A stretch of DNA of 64,000 nt, taken from PALSA-968 sp964387075 (lineage in GTDB: Bacteria > Bacteroidota > Bacteroidia > B-17B0 > Aurantibacillaceae). Within the stretch, counting starts at the first letter, position 1. Each line of letters begins with the position of its first letter. A program made the position numbers and the translations under genes. Below, one piece after another: positions 36,292 through 44,015 of the stretch. Location: the NCBI GenBank assembly GCA_964387075.1, contig CAYLVB010000003.1, positions 62,001 to 126,000 on the forward strand, read 5' to 3'. A model generated the notes under the pieces. It saw nothing but the letters and a program-made list of their open reading frames with translations, was not told where the DNA came from and searched no databases.

Positions 36292-36750
36292 TTAAGCTTT
36301 TTGATATTTCACAACTTCCACGCCGAACTTTTTCAGAAAATCAACGCCTTCCTCAACAGGGAGCCCCTTCATTGCTGCATAGGAATTCACAAACAACACT
36401 TTTTTAATGCCCATGGTGTAAATGATCCTCGCACAGGAAATACATGGCGCGAGGGTGATGTAAAGAGTTGAACCCTGCAGCGAAACGTTGTTCTTGGTAG
36501 CGTATAAAATGGCATTTTGCTCGGCGTGCAGGGCCAAGGAACAACTTCCCTTGCTGTCGCGCGGGCAGCCCACATCGGGCCAAACCTCATCGCAGTTGTG
36601 CGTTCCCGCGGGAGGACCGTTATAACCTAAAGAAATAATACGCGTATCCTTGGCCAGAACCGCCCCAACCTGCGCTTTTACGCAGTGTGATTTCTGGCTG
36701 AGGTTAACCGCCAGGTCCATGTATATATCGTCAAAACTGGGTTTTGCCAT
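36292..36750 (-). CDS. dCMP deaminase / ComEB-type cytidine deaminase family
   Basis: This 152-residue zinc deaminase has the first-ligand motif HAEQNAI (His about 75, catalytic Glu about 77) and the Cys pair PCISC (about 102-106). The extra HNCDEVWPDVGCPRD segment is typical of deoxycytidylate deaminases, which make dUMP for thymidylate synthesis. It is full length with an ATG start. It is followed by the small basic gene. Confidence 0.92.
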   Translation of the reverse strand: MAKPSFDDIYMDLAVNLSQKSHCVKAQVGAVLAKDTRIISLGYNGPPAGTHNCDEVWPDVGCPRDSKGSCSLALHAEQNAILYATKNNVSLQGSTLYITLAPCISCARIIYTMGIKKVLFVNSYAAMKGLPVEEGVDFLKKFGVEVVKYQKA

Positions 36751-36811
36751 GGCTACGAAAGTACAAGTTTAATTGATAATTTGACTTATAGAAAACCGCA
36801 ATCATAAACGC

Positions 36812-36840
36812 GAAAGGTTCAGCTTTTGACTGAACCTTTC
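36812..36840 (-). terminator. Hairpin next to the 3' tRNA remnant
   Basis: GAAAGGTTCAG (36812-36822) and CTGAACCTTTC (36830-36840) form a perfect 11-bp stem with a 7-nt loop. It lies immediately beyond the 3' tRNA-Leu remnant on the minus strand and could be the terminator of the original tRNA gene. The downstream T-run is poor. Confidence 0.5.
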
Positions 36841-36850
36841 TGCTTTATGA

Positions 36851-36871
36851 GTGCGGATGAAGGGACTCGAA
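36851..36871 (-). repeat. 21-bp duplicate of the tRNA-Leu(TAG) 3' end
   Basis: These 21 bp are identical to 37206-37226, the T-loop 3' side, acceptor 3' strand and discriminator of the intact tRNA-Leu gene, in the same orientation. Direct copies of tRNA 3' ends are the classic footprint of integration at a tRNA gene. The 334 bp between the copies hold the GIY-YIG gene and two hairpins. Confidence 0.85.
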
Positions 36872-36917
36872 TGCAGACGCTTAGGTCTGCATCCAGATCG
36901 GCTATGCCGCATCTGGA
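36872..36917. repeat. Two adjacent hairpins splitting the T-arm remnant
   Basis: TGCAGAC/GTCTGCA (36872-36878 and 36885-36891) is followed directly by TCCAGAT-CGGC/GCCG-ATCTGGA (36892-36917, one bulged base). On the minus strand a GTGGGGG that matches the 5' side of the tRNA T-stem precedes them and TTCGAGTCCC follows. They therefore look inserted within a T-arm. Confidence 0.7.
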
Positions 36918-37171
36918 CCCCCACCATGATGCTTTTTTATAAAGTCTTTTGTCCTTTCCTGAGATGTGATGCTTTTTAGCTTTTTTTCAAGTATAACAGC
37001 CTCGGAACGTGAAGGTTTATCGATATACCAGACTAATTTCCAAGGCCTGTATCTTGAAGTGGACTTTTCTTTCCCCGAATTATGTTCACTAAGTCTTCGC
37101 TCTACATTATCGGTAGAACCTTTATAGTAAGACCCATTTAGCTCAGATTGCAAAATATAAACGAAGTACAT
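36902..37171 (-). CDS. Small GIY-YIG nuclease family protein
   Basis: The 89-residue single-domain protein has the GIY-YIG core: VYIL (Tyr5), YYKGSTDNVERRL (the YIG variant at about 16-18, with Arg25/26), His30 and Glu62 in AVILEKKLK. UvrC and homing endonucleases share this fold; single-domain copies are widespread and mostly uncharacterised. The frame ends in HHGGGPDAA, read from tRNA-like/hairpin DNA, so the last residues are not native family sequence. The ATG lies right at the end of the tRNA-Leu terminator. It lies between the intact tRNA-Leu and a 3' tRNA-Leu remnant. Confidence 0.88.
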   Translation of the reverse strand: MYFVYILQSELNGSYYKGSTDNVERRLSEHNSGKEKSTSRYRPWKLVWYIDKPSRSEAVILEKKLKSITSQERTKDFIKKHHGGGPDAA

Positions 37172-37174
37172 AAA

Positions 37175-37203
37175 AGAAAAAGCTGAAGTTTGGCTTCAGC
37201 TTT
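37175..37203 (-). terminator. Intrinsic terminator of tRNA-Leu(TAG)
   Basis: AAGCTGAAG (37180-37188) and CTTCAGCTT (37194-37202) form a 9-bp stem with a 5-nt loop. On the minus strand it ends in CTTTTTCTTTT, leading into the GIY-YIG start codon. Confidence 0.75.
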
Positions 37204-37206
37204 CCG

Positions 37207-37287
37207 TGCGGATGAAGGGACTCGAACCCCCACGTCTTTCGACACCAGATCCTAAGTCTGGCGCGGCTGCCATTACGCCACATCCGC
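37207..37287 (-). tRNA. tRNA-Leu (anticodon TAG)
   Basis: This is a complete class II tRNA of 81 nt. The acceptor is GCGGATG/CATCCGC with discriminator A, the anticodon stem CCAGA/TCTGG has loop CTTAGGA and anticodon TAG, the variable arm is long (TGTCGAAAGACGT), and TTCGAGT is the T-loop. No CCA is encoded. It reads CUA and other CUN codons. The flanking partial copies of this gene are described separately. Confidence 0.95.
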
Positions 37288-37302
37288 ATTCTTCTTTTTG
37301 TT

Positions 37303-37371
37303 ACCAGATCCTATCCCGATAGCTATCGGGAGGCGCGGCCGCTCCCGATAGCTATCGGGACCACATCCGCA
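37303..37371 (-). pseudogene. 5' tRNA-Leu remnant interrupted by two palindromes
   Basis: Three 11-bp blocks of tRNA-Leu(TAG) reappear in order: 37303-37313 equals 37244-37254, 37332-37342 matches 37260-37270 with one mismatch, and 37361-37371 equals 37278-37288. Where the intact gene has 5 bp (anticodon region) and 7 bp (D-loop), this copy has TCCCGATAGCTATCGGGA at 37314-37331 and again at 37343-37360. It covers the acceptor 5' strand to the 3' side of the anticodon arm and lacks the variable and T arms. It cannot fold as a tRNA. Confidence 0.85.
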
Positions 37372-37380
37372 TTTTGGACC

Positions 37381-37406
37381 AAAAAGAAACCCCGCTTTCA
37401 GCAGGG
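37381..37406 (-). terminator. Hairpin terminator of tRNA-Asn
   Basis: CCCCGCT (37390-37396) and AGCAGGG (37400-37406) pair with one wobble around a 3-nt loop. The minus strand continues with TTTCTTTTT. Confidence 0.7.
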
Positions 37407-37415
37407 CTTTTTTCG

Positions 37416-37489
37416 CTCCCCGGCCTGGACTTGAACCAGGGACCCCATGATTAACAGTCATGTGCTCTAACCAACTGAGCTACCAGGGA
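37416..37489 (-). tRNA. tRNA-Asn (anticodon GTT)
   Basis: This is a 74-nt cloverleaf. The acceptor is TCCCTGG/CCGGGGA with one wobble and discriminator G, the D-arm contains GCTCAGTTGGTTAGAGC, the anticodon stem CATGA/TCATG has loop CTGTTAA (anticodon GTT), and the T-arm is CCTGG-TTCAAGT-CCAGG. No encoded CCA. It is the first gene of the minus-strand tRNA cluster. Confidence 0.96.
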
Positions 37490-37545
37490 ATTCACCCTTC
37501 TTGCAAAGGGGGTGCAATATTACTATCATTTTTACAAATAACCAA

Positions 37546-37553
37546 TATCTTTA
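37546..37553 (+). promoter_or_regulatory. TATCTTTA -7-like element of the PfkB gene
   Basis: TATCTTTA lies 14 nt before the ATG at 37568. It has the TAnnTTTR form seen before several starts in this window. Confidence 0.35.
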
Positions 37554-37567
37554 CCGAAAATTATTTT

Positions 37568-38491
37568 ATGAGTTTACTGGTAGTTGGAAGCGTAGCATTT
37601 GATGCAATAGAGACCCCCTTTGGCAAAACAGATAAAATTGTAGGGGGCGCAGCTTCATACATTTGCCTGGCCGCGTCTTATTTTCATAAAGATATAAAAC
37701 TGGTATCGGTCATCGGCGACGATTTCGACCAGAAATTCCTTGAGACCCTGAAAAGTTCAGGAGTGGACATGGAAGGCCTGCAGGTGAAGAAAGGAGAAAA
37801 ATCTTTTTTCTGGGCCGGCAAATACCACAACGACCTCAACAGCCGCGATACGCTGGACACACAATTGAACGTGCTGGAAAATTTCGATCCTATCGTTCCT
37901 GAAGCGTACAAGAATTGCGAATTCTTAATGCTCGGAAATCTAGTGCCCGCCATTCAGCAAAAAGTAATTACACAAATGGCGAAGCGTCCGAAATTGATCG
38001 TGCTCGACACGATGAACTTCTGGATGGATATTGCCCTGGATGATCTGAAGAAGACCCTCACCATGATCGATGTGCTTACCATCAACGACAGCGAGGCAAG
38101 GCAATTATCCGGTGAATATTCATTGGTAAAAGCGGCACAAAAAATTTTAGCCATGGGGCCGAAAACTTTGGTCATCAAAAAAGGAGAGCACGGCGCATTG
38201 CTGTTCAACAAAGATGAGGTGTTCTTCGCTCCTGCACTTCCGCTCGAAGACGTTTTTGATCCAACCGGCGCGGGCGACAGCTTCGCGGGAGGATTTATTG
38301 GTTATTTAGCAAAAACAAAAGATATTTCTTTCGAGAACATGAAACGCGCCATCATTTACGGATCGGGGATGGCCAGTTTTACGGTTGAGAAATTCGGAAC
38401 AGAAAGATTGATCGGCCTCTCGCAAAAAGATGTGAGCACGCGCATCCAGGAATTCATCGACCTCGTACAATTCGATATTTCACTGGCATAA
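37568..38491 (+). CDS. PfkB-family carbohydrate/nucleoside kinase
   Basis: This 307-residue ribokinase-superfamily enzyme has an N-terminal GSVAFDAIETP and GGAASYICLAASYF sugar-side glycine motif, and the C-terminal anion-hole signature DPTGAGDSFAGGFIGYL (about 234-250, catalytic Asp in GAGD). The substrate (ribose, adenosine, inositol or a sugar phosphate) cannot be told. The longer frame beginning at 37460 overlaps the tRNA-Asn gene and is rejected in favour of this ATG. The MeaB gene starts 3 bp after its stop, suggesting one transcript. Confidence 0.92.
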   Translation: MSLLVVGSVAFDAIETPFGKTDKIVGGAASYICLAASYFHKDIKLVSVIGDDFDQKFLETLKSSGVDMEGLQVKKGEKSFFWAGKYHNDLNSRDTLDTQLNVLENFDPIVPEAYKNCEFLMLGNLVPAIQQKVITQMAKRPKLIVLDTMNFWMDIALDDLKKTLTMIDVLTINDSEARQLSGEYSLVKAAQKILAMGPKTLVIKKGEHGALLFNKDEVFFAPALPLEDVFDPTGAGDSFAGGFIGYLAKTKDISFENMKRAIIYGSGMASFTVEKFGTERLIGLSQKDVSTRIQEFIDLVQFDISLA

Positions 38492-38494
38492 CGC

Positions 38495-39472
38495 ATGAGT
38501 TCCCCCACGAACATAACCGAATACACAAAGGGGATCTTAGCCAAGGACATCACAATTTTATCGCGCGCCATCACGCTGGCCGAATCTTCTAAGGAAGAAC
38601 ACCAGCAAATTTCAAAACAGATCATAGAAAGTGTTTTGCCGCACACAGGTAAGTCTGTCCGTGTTGGAATTACCGGCGTGCCCGGAGTTGGAAAAAGTAC
38701 GTTCATAGAATCATTCGGACAATTGCTTTTACAAAAAGGTCATGCTATCGCGGTTCTTGCCGTGGATCCAAGCAGCACGGTGAGCAAGGGAAGTATTTTG
38801 GGCGACAAAACGCGCATGGAAAAACTATCTACGCAGAAAAATGTTTTCATTCGCCCTTCTCCTTCGGGAGGAAGCCTGGGCGGCGTGACTTTAAAAACAC
38901 GAGAAAGTATTTTGTTGTGTGAAGCGGCTGGCTTTGATTACATTTTAATTGAAACGGTTGGTGTTGGGCAAAGCGAAACAGAAGTGCATCGTTTATGCGA
39001 TTTCTTTTTGCTACTGATGCTGGCCGGTGCCGGCGATGAGTTGCAAGGCATCAAGCGCGGCATCATGGAAATGGCGGATGGAATTCTCATCACTAAAGCG
39101 GATGGAAACAATGCCGACAAAGCAAGGATCGCGCGAGCCGAATACGCCAACGCTATTCATCTTTTTCCACCCACCGAAAGCGGCTGGATACCCGAAGTAA
39201 ATATTTCTTCCTCCATCGAGAACACAGGCATGGAGCATGCTTACGAAATGATCGATAAATACGTGCGTCACACCAAAGCCGCCGGCTTCTTTGATAAAAA
39301 ACGCTCCCAACAAAACCTATCCTGGTTCGAAAGTTTGGTAGAGGAGAAGATCCGTGCGCAATTCTTCTCCGATAAGAATTTTATAGATCGCTATGCCGAA
39401 GCCAAAAGATCGGTTGAGGCCGGCAAAACAGGCATTTTAAGTGCTTTGGATAGGCTTTTCCTGTTAAAATAG
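38495..39472 (+). CDS. meaB: MeaB/ArgK-type G3E-family P-loop GTPase
   Basis: The 325-residue GTPase protects and reloads B12-dependent acyl-CoA mutases such as methylmalonyl-CoA mutase. It shows Walker A GVPGVGKST (about 61-69), AVDPSSTVSKGSILGDKTRM, the ETVGVGQSE switch and the guanine-specificity ITKADG (about 195-200), with a C-terminal dimerisation helix. The length is normal. No mutase subunit lies in the window, so its partner is elsewhere. Confidence 0.93.
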   Translation: MSSPTNITEYTKGILAKDITILSRAITLAESSKEEHQQISKQIIESVLPHTGKSVRVGITGVPGVGKSTFIESFGQLLLQKGHAIAVLAVDPSSTVSKGSILGDKTRMEKLSTQKNVFIRPSPSGGSLGGVTLKTRESILLCEAAGFDYILIETVGVGQSETEVHRLCDFFLLLMLAGAGDELQGIKRGIMEMADGILITKADGNNADKARIARAEYANAIHLFPPTESGWIPEVNISSSIENTGMEHAYEMIDKYVRHTKAAGFFDKKRSQQNLSWFESLVEEKIRAQFFSDKNFIDRYAEAKRSVEAGKTGILSALDRLFLLK

Positions 39473-39558
39473 CCTAAATCAGTCGGGCGCGTAAAATAAA
39501 TCTTTCTATTTGCTGTTGAATAGTTGGACCTCCTGCATCCAAATTAAAAAGCACACGT

Positions 39559-40233
39559 ATGCATAGCAGGGGCATTACGGCAAAACAGGCGATCTCTACA
39601 AGTATCCGCATCCTTTTCTGGGTGCCGGTCATCTTTCTTAGCCTTTTGCTTATTTACAACACACTTCCGTATTTCACCTTTAACCGCAACATCAGTTTTT
39701 TGGAAGAACGTTCCGTTCTTTACGACAAAGCCGTTTGGCGTATTTCGTTTTACGTACATATCGCCGCTGGCGCAATTTGCATCGGCACGGCGCTTTTGCA
39801 GTTCTCTTCCTGGATACTCCGCAAAAGAAAAAAGATACACGCCATCTCCGGCAAGATCTACGTCTTCGTTGTTTTACTTGTTGGCGCTCCTTCCGGGTTT
39901 TACATGACCTTCTTCGCCAAAGGCGGTTTTTGGGAACGTGGCTGCTTCATGCTCATGGCCATCTTCTGGTTCTACTCTACCTACAAAGGTTTTGTGACTG
40001 CCACGCGCGACAAAAATTTCCTGGCTCACAAATACTGGATGATCCGCTCCTACTCCATGGCATTAACTGCGGTTACTTTCCGTGTGTACCACATTTTATT
40101 TTACCTCGCGGGCTGGAGCCATTTTGATAATTACGCCGTTTCGCTTTGGATCAGCGTGTTCGGTAACGCCCTCGTTGCAGAGGCGCTCATTTTCTGCGAC
40201 AGCAAAAGATATTTAGCAACCTTAACCACTTAA
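39559..40233 (+). CDS. DUF2306 membrane protein
   Basis: This 224-residue protein has about six to seven membrane helices. Features in common with DUF2306 proteins are the FYVHIAAGAICIGTALLQF helix, HAISGKIYVF and FLAHKYWMIRSYSMALTAVTFRVY, whose conserved histidines suggest metal or haem binding. The function is unknown. It is followed 10 bp later by a small exported protein. Confidence 0.8.
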   Translation: MHSRGITAKQAISTSIRILFWVPVIFLSLLLIYNTLPYFTFNRNISFLEERSVLYDKAVWRISFYVHIAAGAICIGTALLQFSSWILRKRKKIHAISGKIYVFVVLLVGAPSGFYMTFFAKGGFWERGCFMLMAIFWFYSTYKGFVTATRDKNFLAHKYWMIRSYSMALTAVTFRVYHILFYLAGWSHFDNYAVSLWISVFGNALVAEALIFCDSKRYLATLTT

Positions 40234-40243
40234 AATAAAAAAC

Positions 40244-40753
40244 ATGCGCTCATTTTTGTTGACATCGGTAATATGCATGCTGGCCGCAGGCATTTACGGA
40301 ACCATCGACCTCACCTTCGACCTGAAGAACGGCACTTTCATCCAGTACGAAGATGAAGGAGAGGCCGTGGAAGTTTCGCAATTTGCATACGCCAGCAAAG
40401 GCATCTTTAAAAAGACCAACGTAAAAGTTGCGCAGAAAAAAGAAACCAAAAAATCGGCCGCACCCACTTTGATAACCAGCTTTACCGATCTTGAATTTGA
40501 AGATTTCTCGCGTGGCGAGCCGATCGACATGTCGTACATGTTAGAGCTCAGCGCGCCTGATAGTTTAGTAAATGAAGAAGTAAGCGCCGCAATCAACGAC
40601 ACCGTAGCCGCGGTGGAAGAAAAAGTAAAAAGCGATTCTTTGGCTAAGGACGAAAGAAAGTTCAGCATGAAACTTTACTCGCGCGGCAGGCCTCCCAAAA
40701 AGGTGGTTAAAGAAGAATCCGTAGCAGAAATAAACGCCGAAAAAAAACAATAA
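40244..40753 (+). CDS. Protein of unknown function with one N-terminal membrane segment
   Basis: The 169-residue protein starts with a hydrophobic stretch (SFLLTSVICMLAAGIYG) that could be a signal anchor. A charged, Glu/Lys-rich, low-complexity body follows, without recognised motifs. Its 10-bp distance from the DUF2306 gene implies co-expression. Confidence 0.5.
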   Translation: MRSFLLTSVICMLAAGIYGTIDLTFDLKNGTFIQYEDEGEAVEVSQFAYASKGIFKKTNVKVAQKKETKKSAAPTLITSFTDLEFEDFSRGEPIDMSYMLELSAPDSLVNEEVSAAINDTVAAVEEKVKSDSLAKDERKFSMKLYSRGRPPKKVVKEESVAEINAEKKQ

Positions 40754-40853
40754 CCATTTTTCTGCCAACTATTCTTTTTCCGTTCTCACCGAAAAATACC
40801 CCCTGTTTTGTTGTATAATTTTTAGCTGAAATATTTTAGGGGTTTTTCATACT

Positions 40854-40861
40854 TATCTTTA
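40854..40861 (+). promoter_or_regulatory. TATCTTTA -7-like element of the CheB-CheR-PAS gene
   Basis: TATCTTTA lies 29 nt before the ATG at 40891, after 137 bp of AT-rich intergenic DNA. No -33 TTG is seen at the right distance. Confidence 0.35.
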
Positions 40862-40890
40862 TCAATTAGTTAAAGATCTGTATTGTTAGA

Positions 40891-43812
40891 ATGTCAAAAA
40901 AGAGTCCGAAAGGGAACAAGAATCCCTTTTATGTAATAGGTATAGGCGCGTCGGCCGGCGGCCTTGAAGCGATCAACCAGTTTTTGGCGAATGTCCCTGA
41001 GAAGTCGGGCTTCGCTTATATCATTGTTCAGCATTTATCGCCCGATTATAAAAGCCTGCTTACCGAGCTGCTTTCTAAACACACCCATTTGCGCGTTATA
41101 GAAGCCGTGAACAAAATGGACGTTGAACCCGACCGTGTATACATTTTGCCCAGTAAAAATACCATCACGGTAAAAGGCGGCAAGATCCTTTTAAAAGAAA
41201 AAGGAAAAATGGCTGTGCCCAATAACACCATCAATATTTTCTTTGAATCGTTGGCCAAAGAATATACCACAAAGGCTGTAGGTATTATTTTATCCGGAAC
41301 CGGCTCGGATGGCACATTAGGGGCCAAAAGTATTGCGGCTTATAATGGGATTGTATTGGTGCAGGATCCGGGCACAAGCACATTTGACGGTATGCCCAAC
41401 AGCGCGATCGCATCGGGCGTGGCCAATCTTGTACTTCCTCCGCAAAATATGTACGACGAACTTATTGATTACATCAAAAGTCCCATTAGCGTACGCTCGA
41501 TGCATCTCAACGCTCGGGATAATGAACTTCTGCTTGCAGAAATACTGGCGCTGGTTAAAAAAGTAACAACCCAGGATTTCTCCTATTACAAGAACCCCAC
41601 GCTGGGCCGGCGCTTATTAAAACGAATGGCCGAATTGAACATTGCTTCACTTACGGGGTACCTCAAATATTTAAATGATAACCCCAATGAAACAAAAGAA
41701 CTGGTGCATCATTTTCTCATCAACGTAACCCATTTTTTCCGCGACAGGGATGCCTTTGAGATCATCCAGGATAAAGTTATACCGGCTATTTTTAAAGACA
41801 AGAAACCCGGCGACCTCGTGAAAGTTTGGGTAGCCGCCTGCAGTACCGGGGAGGAAGCCTATTCACTGGCCATCCTCTTCCAGGAATACATGGAAAAAGA
41901 AAATATAGCCGATATTACTGTCAAAATATTCGCAACCGACATTGACAAGGAGGCCCTGGAAGTTGCCTCCAAAGGTACCTACCCGCGCGCCATCATCGAT
42001 CATGTTACCGGCCAACGCATTGCTAATTACTTTGATGTGGAAGGTGATCTATACAAGATCAAATCCGACATCCGCAAATCAGTGGTCTTCTCCTATCACG
42101 ATATTTTGAAAGACCCGCCATTTGGAAGAATTGACCTGGTGAGCTGCAGAAACATGCTGATCTATATCAATCCTGATTCACAAAAAGAGATATTGCGAAA
42201 ACTGCATTTTGCGCTTAATATAAGTGGTTATCTTTTTGTGGGGCCCAGCGAACACGTAGATGTCATTAAACCGGCGCTGGAAGAATTAAGCAAGAAGTGG
42301 AGAATATTCCGCTGCATCACAAAAACCCGTTTTTTTGAACAGACCCCATACCAATTTTCCGACAAACCCGATGTAAAATTCGGAGAAGACATGAAGCGGG
42401 TAAAGAACCCTGCAAACAATCTGGGCGAACTGTTCATGGAAACACTATTAGAAGACTCCTCTTATGCCGGCATCTTCGTGGATCTGAACATGGACGTGAA
42501 GCAGGCCATCGGGAATTATAAAAGCTATTTGAATTTCCCCGAATCACAATTCAATTTCAACCTCCTCAAGCTGATCCATCCCGACCTGGCCATTCCTTTA
42601 AGCACTTCTTGCAGGAAAGCGATCCAGGACAATACACGCATCCTACTTAAAGGCGTAAAGATATCACTGGATAAGGAGATAAAACTTGTGGACGTGCATA
42701 TCAAGCCGTACCTGCACCACAAACATTTTGTGCAGCAATTTATTTTCATCGTTTTTAAAGAAGTACAGAGAAAAGAAAACCCGTTGGCCGCCCCGGAAAA
42801 GAGAACGCTAAACGAGGAAGAAGTGTCGCGGGTAGAAGAATTAGAACAAGAACTTCGGGAAACACGCGAGAACCTGCAGGCGGTTATAGAAGAAATGGAA
42901 GCAACCAACGAAGAGCTGCAAAGTTCGAATGAAGAAATGATCTCTACCAATGAAGAGCTTCAAAGCACCAACGAAGAATTACAATCGCTCAACGAAGAAC
43001 TGCACACGGTAAGCGCAGAACATCAGCTCAAGATCAAAGAACTCCTGGAACTGAACGACGATCTAAACAACTACTTCCGCAATTCCGAGTCGGGACAGAT
43101 CCTCGTCGACAAGAACCTCATCATCCGCAAATTCACGCCCAGCGCGCGCGGAATGGTAAATCTCGTATCTTCCGATATAAACCGCTCGTTGATCGATATC
43201 ACCACGCGCTTTAAGGATGTTCATTTCATTGAGGATATCAGTACCGTGATTCGAACAGGAGTGCCCCTGGAGAAGGAAATAAGTATTGAAGAACGAAAAT
43301 ACCTGATGCGCATCACGCCCTATGAAAAACACGACACGAAAACGGACGGTGTAGTGGCGAACTTCACGGATATCACCCGCATCATACAGTTAGATGAAAT
43401 GATGAAAGCGATCTTTAAAACAGTTCCGAACGGTATATTTGTTTTAAAAGCAATACGCGACCCTAAGAAAGAAATTGTTGATCTTGAGTTTACCGCGGCC
43501 AACCCCGCCGCCGAAAAAGCCCTTGCCCATTCACGCATGGGTATTTTGGGCGCCAGCGCCAAAGTGGTGTTCCCGAATTACCGCGAGTACTTTAAAATTT
43601 ATAAACAAGTGATCGAGACAGGACGTTCGTACAACTACGAATATTATAACGAACACATCGGAAAGTGGAACCATGTAGTTGTGGTTAAGTTAATGGACGG
43701 AGTGATCTCGATCGATACGGATATAACTGAGAAGAAAAAGGCAGCCGACCTCGTAGAAAAGAACTACGATGAGCTTCGTAAATCCCTGAAATTGGGAAAA
43801 AGGGCCCAGTAA
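40891..43812 (+). CDS. CheB-CheR-coiled coil-PAS fusion protein
   Basis: This 973-residue fusion combines receptor methylesterase and methyltransferase modules. CheB (about 12-190) keeps the catalytic triad region: IGASAGGLEAI (Ser about 21), VQHLSPDYKS (His about 48) and SGTGSDGTLGA (Asp about 144). CheR (about 205-475) has the SAM motif WVAACSTGEEAYSLA and the RIDLVSCRNMLIYI stretch. Residues about 640-735 form a long coiled coil with repeated NEELQS. Two PAS-like domains follow, and the protein stops without a histidine-kinase domain. Such hybrids often carry a kinase; here output must come from another protein. A PAS-only protein lies 245 bp downstream. Confidence 0.93.
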   Translation: MSKKSPKGNKNPFYVIGIGASAGGLEAINQFLANVPEKSGFAYIIVQHLSPDYKSLLTELLSKHTHLRVIEAVNKMDVEPDRVYILPSKNTITVKGGKILLKEKGKMAVPNNTINIFFESLAKEYTTKAVGIILSGTGSDGTLGAKSIAAYNGIVLVQDPGTSTFDGMPNSAIASGVANLVLPPQNMYDELIDYIKSPISVRSMHLNARDNELLLAEILALVKKVTTQDFSYYKNPTLGRRLLKRMAELNIASLTGYLKYLNDNPNETKELVHHFLINVTHFFRDRDAFEIIQDKVIPAIFKDKKPGDLVKVWVAACSTGEEAYSLAILFQEYMEKENIADITVKIFATDIDKEALEVASKGTYPRAIIDHVTGQRIANYFDVEGDLYKIKSDIRKSVVFSYHDILKDPPFGRIDLVSCRNMLIYINPDSQKEILRKLHFALNISGYLFVGPSEHVDVIKPALEELSKKWRIFRCITKTRFFEQTPYQFSDKPDVKFGEDMKRVKNPANNLGELFMETLLEDSSYAGIFVDLNMDVKQAIGNYKSYLNFPESQFNFNLLKLIHPDLAIPLSTSCRKAIQDNTRILLKGVKISLDKEIKLVDVHIKPYLHHKHFVQQFIFIVFKEVQRKENPLAAPEKRTLNEEEVSRVEELEQELRETRENLQAVIEEMEATNEELQSSNEEMISTNEELQSTNEELQSLNEELHTVSAEHQLKIKELLELNDDLNNYFRNSESGQILVDKNLIIRKFTPSARGMVNLVSSDINRSLIDITTRFKDVHFIEDISTVIRTGVPLEKEISIEERKYLMRITPYEKHDTKTDGVVANFTDITRIIQLDEMMKAIFKTVPNGIFVLKAIRDPKKEIVDLEFTAANPAAEKALAHSRMGILGASAKVVFPNYREYFKIYKQVIETGRSYNYEYYNEHIGKWNHVVVVKLMDGVISIDTDITEKKKAADLVEKNYDELRKSLKLGKRAQ

Positions 43813-43958
43813 AGTCTCCTGGGCCATCAGGACGGCTTCGCCAAAATAAAAAAAACAACCTGCGGCAGGCCTTTTATTGACCAGTAACCGGCACAGGAAC
43901 TTATCGAACGCAAGGCCTGCCCCCAACCTTACTGGGGCCTATTATAAATAAGGGCCCC
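43803..43958 (+). ncRNA. Structured intergenic region, possible RNA element
   Basis: Four pairings are visible: GGCCCAG/CTGGGCC (43803-43809, 43819-43825, with the cheBR stop codon in the loop), GCAGGCCTT/AAGGCCTGC (43865-43873, 43912-43920), CCAGTAA/TTACTGG (43881-43887, 43929-43935) and GGGGCC/GGCCCC (43934-43939, 43953-43958). The second and third pairs interleave, as in a pseudoknot. No known RNA family is recognised. Confidence 0.35.
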
Positions 43959-44015
43959 TAAACCCTAATTACATGGTGCTTTAGGCGAAAACCTGCACAC
44001 ATTTTGAGGCAATAA

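Noticed and set aside
37460..37567. Longer start for the PfkB kinase gene
   Set aside because: It would place the N-terminus inside the tRNA-Asn gene. The family's usual start is at the ATG at 37568, preceded by a -7-like motif.
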